A DNA stretch of 64,000 nt from Rallus limicola (GCA_022605955.1 JAKCOZ010000012.1:22787015-22851014); one strand, 5' to 3'; shown: positions 49,870-60,519, numbered from the stretch's first letter. Program-made: numbers and translations. The notes: generated by a model from the sequence alone, not told the origin.

Positions 49870-50101
49870 TATTAATGTTTATAAATATCTGAAGTATGAG
49901 ATGCAGGGGGAAATGGCCAGCCCTTTTTCAGTGTCTGTGGGGACAGGACAAGGGGCAATGGCTGCACGTTGGAGCACAAGGAGTTCCACACCAACATGGA
50001 GAAGAACTTCTACACAGTGAGGGTGAGGGAGCCCTGGGACAGGCTGCCCAGGGGGGTGTGGAGACTCCTTCTCTGGAGGTATTCAAGACCCATCTGGATG
50101 C
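49870..50101 (+). mobile_element. CR1 LINE fragment, sense, lacking its 3' end
   Basis: A plus-strand CR1 body of about 232 bases covering the same region as the minus-strand copy at 48,896-49,131, from 'gtttataaatatctgaag' to 'ggaggtattcaagacccatc'. It ends about 15-20 bases further into the element than its partner and also lacks the CR1 3' terminus and tail. The reverse-transcriptase C-terminus is frameshifted: DRTRGNG-type residues are broken, while [20 protein letters not shown] reads in one frame. By eye the two arms are about 90 percent identical. Confidence 0.92.
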
Positions 50102-50539
50102 CTGAAGCCCCATCCCCAGGGCAAAAGCAGCAGAAGACGCTCTTGCTGACACCGGGCATGAAGAAGTTGGGGTCTGAACTCTCCGTCTTCTTCTTGCAAA
50201 GCTGCTCCCTTCAAATCCTGACAGGATATTTTCACACCCCCCTTAAGCCATGAGGGTTTAGCTGTGCCCAGGTCTCAGGCCAGCCAGCACTCTTTCCTCA
50301 AGCAGCCTTGAGGAAACCCCAAGGCTAGTTTCCCTCTAGTTTCCCTTTGCAGAGTCCAAGGAATACCACCCACCTCCCCCAATTCTTGCCAAGGTAGAAT
50401 GAGTTTCTTCCTCAGTATCTAATTCTCCGAAGTGGGCTCAAGTTTCCCTACTGCAGTCCACTAATTTCCAAGCCGATTTGCCTATTAAAATTTCCCCCTC
50501 TTGATTTCAACACGTTTTCCCTTGCAGTGGAGCAGTGGG

Positions 50540-50880
50540 AAAGGTCACAGGCTGACAGCTTTCGTGGCTCGCCTTTCGTGGAAGGCTGCACATTTCTATT
50601 TCCTGAGAACTACAATTCCCAGAAGACATCTTATCTTCCCCCAAACCAGGAACCGAGGCCCGCTGGCTCGGTCACATCTTTCGAAAGGCTTCCTCCTCCC
50701 TACGCAGCCACGACCCAGGAAGAGATGAGGGAGGTGGAGCTGGCTGGAGGGGAGCATGATGGGGAGAGGCAGGTCCTGCCGCTGCGGTTCGGCATCTGTC
50801 TGAGCACAGGCTCTGCTCGGTCTGAGCTCCAGCGCAGTCGTGAGGGAGAGCACCGTTAGGTCACTGTCGATGGCACTGCT
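50540..50880. promoter_or_regulatory. CpG-rich promoter-like block with ZNF143 motif
   Basis: I count about 17 CpGs between 50,521 and 50,880, among the highest densities in the window. Within it, ACTACAATTCCCAG at 50,609-50,622 is a 14-base match to the ZNF143/STAF (also THAP11) element found close to start sites in many vertebrate CpG-island promoters. A GGAA ETS-type word lies at about 50,717. There is no TATA box. A 110-codon plus-strand frame covers the block but looks unlike a known protein. Direction of transcription cannot be decided. Confidence 0.45.
50609..50622 (+). promoter_or_regulatory. ZNF143/STAF binding motif ACTACAATTCCCAG
   Basis: The 14-mer agrees with the long ZNF143 consensus ACTACAAYTCCCAGMAKGC through its first 14 positions and continues 'AAGAC', losing the last few. 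A 14-base exact match is not expected by chance in 64 kb. In vertebrate genomes this element lies mostly within about 200 bases of transcription start sites and at some chromatin-loop anchors. Confidence 0.6.
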
Positions 50881-51279
50881 CCTGCTTATACAGAGCTAAA
50901 AAGATCCCAGTTAAAAACATGGGGCTTAAAGGGCTGGACAGTGTTAAATTAAAAGCTTTAGGGAATCAGAATGGAAAAAACTCACTCCCTGGCTGTGAGT
51001 CTCCACTGAAGTAGTGTATCAGCATGTCTGTTCTGAGGAGTTCACAAAATACTCTGTAGCACCTGATCAGATGCATTATGGTAGCAGCTTGAGCCGTGTG
51101 CTGCGGTGTCAAACACCCCCTCTTCCCAGGGGAACAGGCTTCAGAAAGGTTTTATGAAGTAGGACTGAACTTGGCAGCCCTCAGGGGTTGCCATGCTGGT
51201 GGATGTGATGTGACTCAGTACCATACTTGGTCACTGAACAAGCCTTAGTGCTCCTAACTCAAACCAGCCCTTTCCCAGC

Positions 51280-51480
51280 CCACCGCCGCTGTGCGAGCAC
51301 TCGCTCAGCAAAGGCATCACCAGCAGTACCACCCTAAACAAACCTCTCTCTGCGGGGGCTGCAATCTCCCAAAGCCATCTCTGCTTTTCACAACCCGAGG
51401 TCAGAGGCGCTCCCTTTGCGACATCCTTCTGCAGTCTGCTTCTCAAAACGCCGCACGCTGCATCTGGAGTCACGAGGAGC
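51280..51480. promoter_or_regulatory. Second CpG-retaining block
   Basis: About 12 CpGs in roughly 200 bases, including 'caccgccgctgtgcgagc' and 'acgccgcacgctg'. It lies about 400 bases beyond the ZNF143 block and may be part of the same decayed CpG island. Confidence 0.3.
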
Positions 51481-51802
51481 CTCCCAGAAATCAAAGAGGA
51501 GTGTGTCATCGGAATCTTCAGAGGTCTGAGGCTGGTATTTGCCGTGAGGAAGGTTTAGGCTCAGTTTCCAGCATGCCAAAGGAGTTGGGCAATGAGGAGC
51601 ATTGTGTCTTCCACACTTTACAAATGCAGTGGGACTTGGGGTGCAAACGTGAAAAGTCAGGCTGGTGTTTTGGGGGCAGCAAGCTTTTCCCTGCATAATC
51701 AAGGCAGGAGGACTTGGCTGCTCACTGATAGCTGGAGTTCACTGAAATAAATGCTGACCTTTGAACAAGTACTGGTGCTTAATATAAATACTATGTGGAA
51801 AA

Positions 51803-51841
51803 CTAACTCTCATCCATCTTTTTCCCCTATTCTGTTTCCAG
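51803..51841 (+). other. Strong candidate 3' splice site
   Basis: A branch-point-like CTAAC (about 51,803-51,809), an almost pure pyrimidine tract and 'tttccag' end at 51,841. The sequence after it has stops in all three frames within about 30 codons, so any exon would be non-coding or terminal. It lies 1.2 kb downstream of the ZNF143 block. Splicing is not shown. Confidence 0.25.
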
Positions 51842-52258
51842 ATCCGATCACCCTGATCTCTCCTGGGGAAGCTCAGCATTCCTTTTCGTCACTAAACCAA
51901 GTTTGAGGAGCACTTCAGGTTCAGCCTGAGCTATCAGCCTGACGAAAGCCACTCTGCCAGGAGCCAGAAGATGGAAAAATGTTTCAGAGTGATGATGAGA
52001 CACTGTCAAAAACTGGGAATCAAGCACTTCTGAAGGATTGTAAGAAACATCCCCACTTGCCAAGGGTAAATCTGTGAAAGGAAACACACCCTCCCCACTT
52101 AGGGGACTTCCCTGTCCCTCATAGAAAGAAAATAAGGTGCAGTTGCTGCAGAAAGTGATAGGATAATTCTCATTTCTAATTGCTGCTTGCAGGGAAGACT
52201 CACTTCGCTCCAGATTCTGTGAAGCAAGTTTTGGTTCCTGAAGCTCAGCCACTAACAC

Positions 52259-52689
52259 CACAGAATCACAGAACTTTGGGAGTTGGAAGGGACCTTGAAA
52301 GCTCATCTAGTCCAACCCCCTGCCAGAGCAGGATCACCCAGACTAAATCACACAGGAATGCATCCAGGCAGGTTTGAATGTCTCCAGAGGAGGAGACTCC
52401 ACAGCCTCTCTGGGGTTCCTCCTTACATTCATGTGGAGCTTCCTCTGCTCCAGCTTGCACCCGTTGCCCCTTGTCCTATCGCTGCCATCACTGAGAAGAG
52501 CCTGGCTCCATTCCCCTGACTCTCATCCTTTACATAGTTATAAGCATTACTAAAGTCAGCCTTCAGTCTCCTCCAAGATAAAGAGGCCAAGCTGCCTCAG
52601 CCTGTCCTCATAAGGAAGCTGTTTCACTCCCTTCATCACCTTGGTGGCCCTGTGCTGGGCTCTTTCGAGGAGCTCTATGTCCTTCATAG
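52259..52689 (-). mobile_element. CR1 LINE fragment, antisense, with 3' tail
   Basis: A minus-strand CR1 of about 430 bases starting with 'cagaatcacagaactttggg'. Its 3' UTR type ('gggaccttgaaagctcatctagtcc') differs from the 'ctccagagatcatcaag' type of most copies, indicating another CR1 subfamily. It continues through 'ggaggagactccaca', 'cccttgtcctatcgctg' and 'agctgcctcagcctgtcctc', ending near 'gctctatgtccttcatag'. The reverse-transcriptase remnant is broken by indels, for example a gap near 52,410-52,430. Confidence 0.93.
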
Positions 52690-53203
52690 CACTACAACAA
52701 ACCTTTGCTTCCCCTTCCTGAAAGGCTGTAAGGTAATTTCAGCCGACACCATATGTGATGCTCAGGGTGCATATGAAGTAATTGGGCAGCTGGCTGTAAG
52801 CAGCTGCGGTGTGTGATGGCTGGGCAAGATGCACCCAAGGACATGCAGGTGAGTGGAGGGACCACACAACTGCCATCTGTTTGCAAGAAAATCAATATCT
52901 GGACACGTAAATATGCCACAACCATCTTGCCCAGTGATAATGATCATTCTTAGAAAGCCTCTCAGGGCCAGCCCTGAGCCCCACGGGAGCAGGATGCTCT
53001 ATGCACATGGCTTCCTGGGACCAGGCAGGCACCAGAAGCAGCAGAAGAAAAGCAGAGCTACCCTGTCAAGATATTTTTAGCAACTTTGGAATAGCTGAGC
53101 AGTTTCACACTGGACAAGCATGCTGTATCAGGGCCTGGGTGGTTTGAGCCAGAACATGCAATCCTGAAGCGCTTTTTCCTCTGCCATCACTGTGCAGCCC
53201 CTT

Positions 53204-53288
53204 ATTTCTCTACCTCTGTTATTTCCCTACCTCTGATATTTCTCTACCTCTGGTATTTCTCTACCTCTGTCATTTCTCTACCTCCACA
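53204..53288. repeat. Minisatellite, five 17-base units
   Basis: Five head-to-tail units of consensus ATTTCTCTACCTCTGKT at 53,204, 53,221, 53,238, 53,255 and 53,272. Units differ by one to three bases, mostly in the last two positions; the fifth is the most diverged. There are no insertions or deletions between units, suggesting a fairly recent expansion. It is pyrimidine-rich on the plus strand. Confidence 0.92.
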
Positions 53289-53439
53289 TTTCAAAAGCAA
53301 TATCGGTCCCCTCGCAGCACAGATCTGTTAAAAACAATGAAGGGAGTGATTGGTCTGAGTCCTAGTTTTGCCTGATTTTCCTGAAAATTACTAGGGATTT
53401 TTCCTTTCCATTTAATATGGTAAGCTGCAGGAATATTAT

Positions 53440-53525
53440 ATGCATATGACATAATGTTACACATTTATACAGTTTTATATTATACAATTTTATACATATT
53501 ATACATATAACAATATACAATTTTT
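53440..53525. repeat. AT-rich block with repeated TTATACA words
   Basis: Nearly G/C-free sequence in which 'ttatac' and 'tatacaa' recur irregularly, for example 'ttatattatacaattttata'. It is a degenerate AT-rich low-complexity tract. Confidence 0.7.
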
Positions 53526-53657
53526 CCCTGCGGCTTTGAGACAAAACATCACTTCTCCCGACCCTTAAAACAGGGCAAAATTGAACTAGTTATTAAAAAA
53601 ACACCACAAGATGGGAAAAAAGGCCATGCATAAGCTGCTTGGGGTTTTCTCTTTCAG

Positions 53658-53965
53658 TTTAAGATTGAAGTGACGTCAGAAAGAGGAAGCACCTCAGAGC
53701 CTGAGGCGTGGCGGGTGATCCCGCGCTGCCGGTGGTGGTGTATCTTCACCCCCTTCTCTCTTAAAAATCACCCATCATGTGGGTCAACTGCCTCCCAGAG
53801 CAGAGGTGCTACTGAAGAGGTGTTCCCAAAGGGCTCCAGATATAGCTGTGTCTGCAGTGTGGCGCAGGGATTTCATGCTGCTGGCAGTGTCCCATGGATT
53901 AATGCCAGAGCGTGGTGTGTCACATCACTTCTGGGGACTTTGCAGTGTGTTTAGTCCAGACCCAG
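53658..53965 (+). other. Possible non-coding exon with good splice sites
   Basis: A pyrimidine-rich acceptor (ttttctctttcag) ends at 53,657, and a consensus donor CAG|GTAAGT begins its intron at 53,966, bracketing 308 bases. The best frame through it (starting at 53,658) is open for 98 codons but stops at 53,954, eleven bases before the donor. It is therefore not an ordinary internal coding exon. It includes the CRE and a short CpG cluster near its 5' end, so this may instead be a promoter region whose transcript uses the donor. No expression evidence is available. Confidence 0.2.
53671..53678. promoter_or_regulatory. Full CRE palindrome TGACGTCA
   Basis: A perfect cAMP-response element, the CREB/ATF site, followed within 10 bases by an ETS/PU.1-like GAGGAAG and then by a small CpG cluster at 53,703-53,732 ('ggcgtggcggg', 'cccgcgctgccgg'). 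CpG decay makes intact TGACGTCA rarer than random in bird DNA. The combination is promoter- or enhancer-like, but there is no TATA box and no clear start. Confidence 0.4.
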
Positions 53966-55525
53966 GTAAGTGTTGGCTGGCTGAAGCGGGAGTTTAGCAG
54001 GGCTGGCTCGGTGGGGTCACTCGTTGGCATGAGGTTGAATTTTGGGGATGCCACTAAGAGCGTGAGAAAGTGATGTGAAGCTGTCCTCTCCCTCATCGTT
54101 TTAGCTCCATTCCTGTCTTCAAAGTGTGGTTTTGCTTTAAATGCAGAAGGAACTTGGCTGGCAGGAGATAAGGGTGTTTGGCCCTGGGATGGGCAGTTTG
54201 CTCACAGGTACTTAAGTCAACACTAAACACAGACCTGCAGCTCCAAATCCTACCTGGCTGAAACCTTCATAAACCAGCCTGGAGATGTTGGGTTATGGGG
54301 AGAAGATTTGGAAACAGGTGTCTTCCGAAGCAGCTTTTCAGTTCAACTTTAATGCAAATTCCAGGCAAATCTTGGCTGGATCAGCCTGGAGGGATGCCAG
54401 TAATGGTGACGTGGTCCCAAAGAAATGCCAACCCTACTTGTGTGAGCACAGAAACCTTCAGTGTCCTCAGCTGGAGACAGGGCTGTAGCTGCGGAGCAGA
54501 TGCTGAACAAACATCTTGCACTCATGTTCGTCTATGCATAGGGGAGACAGAAAACTCCCAGCAATGACCTTCCTCCAGCTGATGGGAGATAACTGGGTAT
54601 CCAGGTATCCATTAGGGACTGCCAGAAGGTTAAAGGACGAAGTTAAAAATCAAGTGGCCCGTCCCTGGGTGTGCGCTACAGGCTGCTATATTGGTCCTTA
54701 CAATTAAAATGCTGAAGAACCGGTTCTGGGTAAGGTTTGTGTTCTCTCAGTAAGGGTGACAGAGGGTAAAGTGGGGTAATTTGGCCACTTCACCACCACT
54801 TTCGCTTCAAGTTTGAATGATGGCTGACACCTTGAAGGTCCCACTGGCTGTGCTGCTAGTGCTCTCTAGATACTTGCTAATAATTTTCAGAAATCTGTAA
54901 CATGACACCGATTGCCAGCTGAGAAAGTGCAAAAACTGGATGAAAGGCAAAAATGTTTAATGCCTTCTCTTTAAAGTTTTCCTCTGTTTAAAGAGGACCT
55001 GAAGGATTAGTCAGGCGAACAGGAGATGCTGCACATGTAGGTAAAGCTCTGATTCCGAACCTCAGATAAACACTTGGGTCCAGTTATTTCCTTGCAAAAG
55101 GCTTCACCTGAAGGCAACTCATCCTGCGTTGTACGCTGGGGTGTCTCGTGCCTGTAACACTCTGGTCTTCCCAGATTTATGGTCAGGATTAAAGGCAGGT
55201 GAGAATATACCCCTGGCAGTGCCCTTCTGAGGTCAGTGGAGCTCACACCAAGGTTTTGAGTGTCTTTAGTTGTTTGGGGTTTTCACTTGCTCTTCCTTTT
55301 TCAGCTTTCATCCTATGGCAAAGCCTGGTTTTACGTCCTTCACTCCAGCTGAGCAAAATGACTGCAAGTCTGGAAAAACAAAGAGGAAGAGAGAATTATG
55401 CTGTTGATTTTGGTGGAGGGCTTGAGCAAACTGGGGTCAGAGTATTAGGAACTGGGACTGATGGAAGCTTTGAATTTGGTCTAAGCTCTGGTAAGGCAGC
55501 TCACAGTGTTTCTTACTGCCTTTTC

Positions 55526-55842
55526 ACACAGAATCACAGAATCACAGAATCTTAGGGGTTGGAAAGGACCTCAAGAGATCATCGGGTCCAACCCCCCTGC
55601 CAAAGCAGGCTCCCTATCTCATATTGCATAGATAGGCATCCAGACGAGACTTGAATATCTCCAGAGAAGGAGACTCCACCACCTCCCTGGGCAGCCTATT
55701 CCACTGCTCCCTCACCCTCACTGTGAAAAAGTTCATCCGCGTGTTGGTGCGGAACTTCCTATGCTCCAGCTTACAGCCATTGCCCCTAGTCCTGTCCCCA
55801 CAGACCACTGAAAATGGGCTGGCCAATTCCCCCTGCATCCCT
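55526..55842 (-). mobile_element. CR1 LINE 3' fragment, antisense, intact tail
   Basis: A minus-strand CR1 of about 317 bases with the best tail in the window: three near-perfect octamers (cacagaatcacagaatcacag). Next come 'aggggttggaaaggacctc', 'ccaacccccctgccaaagcagg' and the antisense of the reverse-transcriptase terminus. The minus frame (55,838-55,614) reads [20 protein letters not shown] and VREQWNRLPREVVESPSLEI without a stop, so the copy is relatively young. It is truncated at 'ccccctgcatccctgcg'. Confidence 0.96.
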
Positions 55843-56195
55843 GCGTGCGTGTCAAAGAGTAAAATAAGATTTTTGGAGGCTAGCTTTATGATTCCAGTGC
55901 CTTCAAACTTTCATGATGCATTCAACCCCACTTTTTTCCTGTTTCCCCATGTGCCATGGCATAAAAATCCTCTTTCCTCTATGCATCCTGCCTGTGGGTA
56001 ACAGTGAGATGGTGTGTGCAGCATCACACAGGAGATGGGGCAGTGGCAGGAGTGGGTAGAGCCATCCAGGCTGTTAAGCTTCACAGCCCCAGCACGGGTT
56101 CTTCAGAGGAACCACGTTGAAGAGCAGAGCCTGAGAGATGCTTACAGTCTGGCACCGTCTCCTCTTCTCTGGAGCATTGAAAAAAGCTCCTCTGA

Positions 56196-56216
56196 ATGAG
56201 TCATCCCTCTGAGTCA
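56196..56216. promoter_or_regulatory. Two AP-1 motifs 14 bases apart
   Basis: ATGAGTCAT at 56,196-56,204 is a 9-base AP-1 palindrome; TGAGTCA follows at 56,210-56,216. About eight single TGASTCA words are expected by chance in the window, so only the close pairing is suggestive. Confidence 0.2.
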
Positions 56217-57138
56217 GGAACTGGGGAGACACTAATGCAACACCGAGTGATGGTAAAACACTGCCTCTCCATCACCAGGAAGATGGAGGTGAAGCAGTGT
56301 AAGTTGTATTAGGCCAGTTTTCTAACAATGTTGTGACCAGGAACCTTTTGAAAATGAGAGACCTCAGCTGGAAAGGAAAAGAAAGCAGAAACTGCTGCAT
56401 GACTAGTTGCTGTGGGAGAAGCAAGTGCTACAGCAGAGCTGTAAAGTTAATTTGGGGCATTTAAGACTAGAAGCAGCAGCTCCTTTATCTTGTCTGACCA
56501 TCTCTCTACCAGTTGTGGTTGCAGCTTGCCCAGCTATTTGTAGGGTTTTAAGTATGAATGCCAGAATAAACTACCCCCATCATCTGGTCTGACACGCAGG
56601 GTCAGGCAAGCCACATGCTTTATGGTTTCCTTGAGCAAGCACAGCCTTTGGAAGGGAAAAGCTCCAGTCCTGAATAAAGCCATTTTTAATGGTGATGATG
56701 CTACTTCACCTGATGATGGGCTGTGTCTCACCAGCTGGATCTGTGACAAACCCAACTTAGCCTGGTTCAGGTGCTGACGTCACATCCTGTCATGACAATG
56801 TCCTGGGATTTATTTTTTTTTTTATAAATTAAAAACTAATTTTGGGCATTTTTATAGTGTGGGGGAACAAAGCCAGAGCTTAAATGAAAACATCCGGAGA
56901 CAACTGAGGAAACACAGCTGGTGGCTGCAGGCACACGTCAGCCTGACAGAGGTTTGTTAGGTGCTGAGCTTAAGTGGAAAACACAAATAGAATTGTGAGA
57001 ATTAGCCTAAACTAGAATAAAAAGAAAATTCACCATTTTTATAAAGAATGCACACAGAGAAAGATAAGATGTGAGAGATCCCATAGTGCCCTGTCTGTAT
57101 GGGATCATATGTGGTCAGAGGAGAGAAAGTGGTGCTTA

Positions 57139-57172
57139 GCAAAGCTAAAGAGGCAAAGCTAAAGAGGCAAAG
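57139..57172. repeat. Tandem repeat, 14-base unit x 2.4
   Basis: GCAAAGCTAAAGAG at 57,139-57,152 and 57,153-57,166 is followed by a partial third unit GCAAAG. The first two units are identical, so the duplication is recent. Confidence 0.85.
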
Positions 57173-58450
57173 AAACTCAGGAAGGCCAGTACGTAATGTT
57201 GTGAAAGGAGCAAACAGCAGCTCAGAGGATGAGATTTCTTTTTGCATATACTTAATTAAACCAGAGGATAAAAGAAAAGAAAGTGGGAAGCCTGGAGTAG
57301 TCACTGGAGTGAGAAACATGGGAGTGACATAGAAGCTGGTGGCACGCAGGGTAGCGGCACAGGATATCCCAGCACTACATGAGAGAAGAATGTGAGATTT
57401 ACACCAGATAAAGCTAACTTAAAATTATGCAATGACTAGCACACTTCCTATCCTCTCCCCTCCACCCCCCGCAACCTCGCCTGCCCCCATCCTTGAAACC
57501 TCCTTTAAAAATAAGACATTAGGGGGAACTTCAACTTGGAAACTGTTGCTTTAAATTTAAACGAGTGAACGTGTCCATTTATATAGAGATATAAAACCAG
57601 GGGAAAATTATTCAGAGAGTAGGCACACAAGCAGAGCGATGTTATGTCTAGACCAGATAAAGAACTTACACTAAAACTGTATGAAAGAGCAGAAGCTTTA
57701 GTTACAGCACGCCCTGCGATGAGTAAAACGCTGTTGAGGCATCACCCAGCCTCACCTCTGGCTGGTCCAGCCCCAGCTGGGCTGAGTCACGGGTATAAAT
57801 GCCAGCAAAGGCCTTTCTGGGGAGGAGGGTGGTGGTGTTTTCTGGGTTGAGGGTGTGGAGAGGGTTGCAGGAAGCTTGGAGACTTTCAGGGAAGGAAGTC
57901 TGGGGATGAGCGACCAGGGGATCCAGGCAAAAGTGAGGAGATGTTGGGGTGCAAGGGCTGGCTGAGCTCAGGGGGTTGTTTCTGGTAAAGGAATGGGCTG
58001 GCAGGCAGCAAAAGGAGGAGGATGTGCTGATTGTACAGCAACAGTGTTGTAAGCTGGGGTGTCATGGTTTCTGCTGGGGGAGTGAGGCCGATGGAGCCAG
58101 CTTGGGCCTAGTGTGGGTTGGGAGTGATACGTTGCGCCCCATGCAGAGCTTGAGGGTTTAAATGCAGCACAGGGAGGGCTCCCTGATGCTGAACTGGGAA
58201 ATTACTTCTTGTTTGGGAGGTGCTAAACCATTCTTGGGGCTTGAGCTGCTGCAGGCAGGTGATAGCTCTGGGATCCTGGGCTCTGCCAAGGAGCCTTGGT
58301 GCAGCCAGCATGGTGCAGTGTGACCAGTGCTGGGTGATGGCTGCCCATCCCTGCCTGCTGTGGGCAGCAAAGAAATACAGGGCTGGAGAGGCTGTAGACA
58401 AAGTTGTGCAGGAGTGTTCGCTACTCTCCTCAGGAGTGTGGTTTGGGCTG

Positions 58451-58504
58451 GAGAATGGTTTGGGTTGGAAGGCACTCTAAAGATCCAGCCCCTGCCAGGG
58501 GCAC
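58451..58504 (-). mobile_element. Decayed CR1 3' end, antisense
   Basis: 'gaatggtttgggttggaagg' followed by 'cactctaaagatccagcccc' and 'ctgccaggggcac' matches the older CR1 3' end type (gaatggtttgggttggaagggaccttaaagatc...). About ten bases are lost relative to that type. Only some 55 bases survive. It is recognised by pattern and less certain than the other copies. Confidence 0.65.
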
Positions 58505-60519
58505 GTTGCTGGGGAGGCCATCACTGGGTGGTTTCTTAGGTTGAGGAGACAGTGACAAGATCCTATTAAATATGTGAAGCTTGATATGCTAAATGATAGA
58601 AGTACAACCCTGTTCCCCAGAGCTGAGCATTGGGGTGGTACCACACACCTAGGGCTGTGGCGGGTCAGCCCTGTGCAAGGGGGAGATGCCCAAATCTCTC
58701 CGTTACCAGGAAGCTAAAGACTTTTTCAGGTTTATGCCAAGACCATTTATTTCCTCAAGGAAAATCCTGCTTCCCAAAGCAAGCTGCAAGGAGGTGCCTT
58801 AAAGATATTTTCTGAAAGACATGTTTTTCTCCCACAGCACCACCAGGAAAAGCCCCAGGGAGCATCCCACAGCTCAGTGAGCAGGGTATGTCTGCTGTGG
58901 GTTGAGTCACAGGAACAGTGAGTTTTGACATTGCTAGGAAAAGAAAAAAAAGACATAAGTTGGTGCCTACTGATGGCTGTCACTGGAAAGATTTGCTCCT
59001 TTCAGCAGCTTGGTGCTGCAAAATGTGCTTCATACGAGACAAAGGTCTCTTCTCAGGAGCTTGAATGGCTGTTCTTAGCTACTAACAAGCTTGGTGTTGG
59101 CAAAATAGGTCCTCATTTTTCTTTTCTATAAGCATAATAAACATAAACGTACTATGATAGAGTCAATGGAATACAATGAGTTCTTACACAAGTAATTCTG
59201 TTTAATTTTGTTCCCAGACAACCAGGACAAAGGGAAGCTGCAGTGAATGCCTCGTAGCAGTGCTGTTTGAGTAGGGAGAAGAAATTAGATCCTGTTTCTG
59301 AAAGGGGAGGGTGAGGCTCCGTCTGTGAAGAACAGACCTGAAAGGCCCTGCTTTTTCCCTTTTATTTTTATGCTCAGACTTCCAAACACGGAATAACAGT
59401 GGAAGCTGCAGCTGGAGAGGGCACTAGGGGTCACCACTGTCTTACCTATGTCATCTGGATTTCATTCTGAAGTGAGATAAATAACAGGATAGAGACCAAG
59501 GCCTCTCATTTTTGGGGTTGGTAGGGTTTTTTTGGATTGTTTTGTGGTGGTTTTTTTTTCCCTGGGCCAGACTTCTTGCATTTAATCTCCTGCCTGCCTT
59601 CTGTCTGTCCCTCCCTTAAAACAAACCTCAGAGAAGCCTGTGGGGTGCAGCTGGGGAGGATGCTCTAGAAGCAGGGGGCTTACATCCAAATTCCCTCTGT
59701 GCAGCTCCCATTTATTTAGAGCAAAGGTTAGGCAAATCACGAACTCTTCAGTCAGGCAGAGTCACATAACAGCCTTGGCATGTTCCTGCAAGTACCACCC
59801 GGCAAACTGATTACTGTAATGAATAGCACCCTTGTAGTGCAGAGCATAACTCCTGATGCCTTTTGCTCTGCCTGGCTGACAATCCTCTCTCTGAAGATAT
59901 CTCCCCTTACTTCCCCCCTCCCACGACTGGCTAAGTATCCCTGACATCCCTTGGAACTGCATCTGATTATCTGTGTTAGAAGGAGGATTGGCTGGCTGGG
60001 TTGTGGAGAGAATCACAAAGCCTCTTCTCTGTTTTGGCTTTATTTTTAAAACTTTTTGTCTAGGAACCCGCCGTTGGTGTGGGCTGAATCTCTTGTCTGA
60101 GTTTGAATGGTGCATTTTAAGGTGGGATGGGAGGTGTCTGGAGATAAAAGGTTTGGTTCTTTTTTTTAGAGAGCCCACAGACAGGCAGGTAGGCTTTTGG
60201 CACAGCCTGCCTCTTTTAGTTGTAGCAGTGGATCTCGGAAGATACAGTTGCCTTTTCTCTGCAGATAAATTATAGTAAGTTGTGGTGTTTCTTGTGGCAT
60301 GGTATTGTGGAAGTTGGAATTTATATGAACTCAAAACCAGGTTGGATGTGTTATTGAAAGAAAGAGCTGCCAGGTGGTGTAAAATTGCCAAGGCAGCACT
60401 TGTGGCTTGGGGAGTCCCTTGCTTGCAAGCCCCTGGGGATGAGGAGAAGTTTCCCCACAACCTGTTTGCGTGCTCCTCCCTAAGTGTGGGTTCTGACTCG
60501 TGTGAGCTGGCTCCCTGGG

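Larger units (their letters stand above)
50102..52258. other. CpG-richer stretch with promoter-like features
   Basis: No protein-coding exon I can support. It holds the CpG-rich block at 50,540-50,880 with a ZNF143-type motif, a second CpG-richer block at 51,280-51,480, and a strong 3' splice-site candidate ending at 51,841. Frames of 92-152 codons occur on both strands without recognisable domains. Confidence 0.5.
52690..55525. other. Unique stretch with tandem repeat and CRE
   Basis: No protein-coding exon supported. It contains the 17-base tandem repeat at 53,204-53,288, an AT-rich block at 53,440-53,525 and a full CRE at 53,671 within a possible spliced non-coding exon (53,658-53,965). 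Remaining sequence is unremarkable. Confidence 0.5.
55843..60519. other. Unique non-coding stretch
   Basis: No gene recognised. It contains the AP-1 pair at 56,196-56,216, the 14-base tandem repeat at 57,139-57,172 and a decayed CR1 tail at 58,451. A 232-codon minus-strand frame at 59,762-60,460 shows no domain (see rejected items). Confidence 0.5.

Noticed and set aside
50527..50859. 110-codon frame over the CpG-rich block as a coding first exon
   Set aside because: It starts at GTG rather than ATG, shows no known domain, and CpG-rich DNA is naturally poor in stops. Kept only as promoter-like sequence.
59400..59450. CTCF site ('ggcactaggggtcacc')
   Set aside because: Too many mismatches to the CTCF core to call.
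59762..60460. 232-codon minus-strand open frame
   Set aside because: No recognisable domain, signal sequence or repeat; basic and Ser/Asn-rich throughout, with comparable frames on the opposite strand. No promoter or CpG support. Treated as chance.
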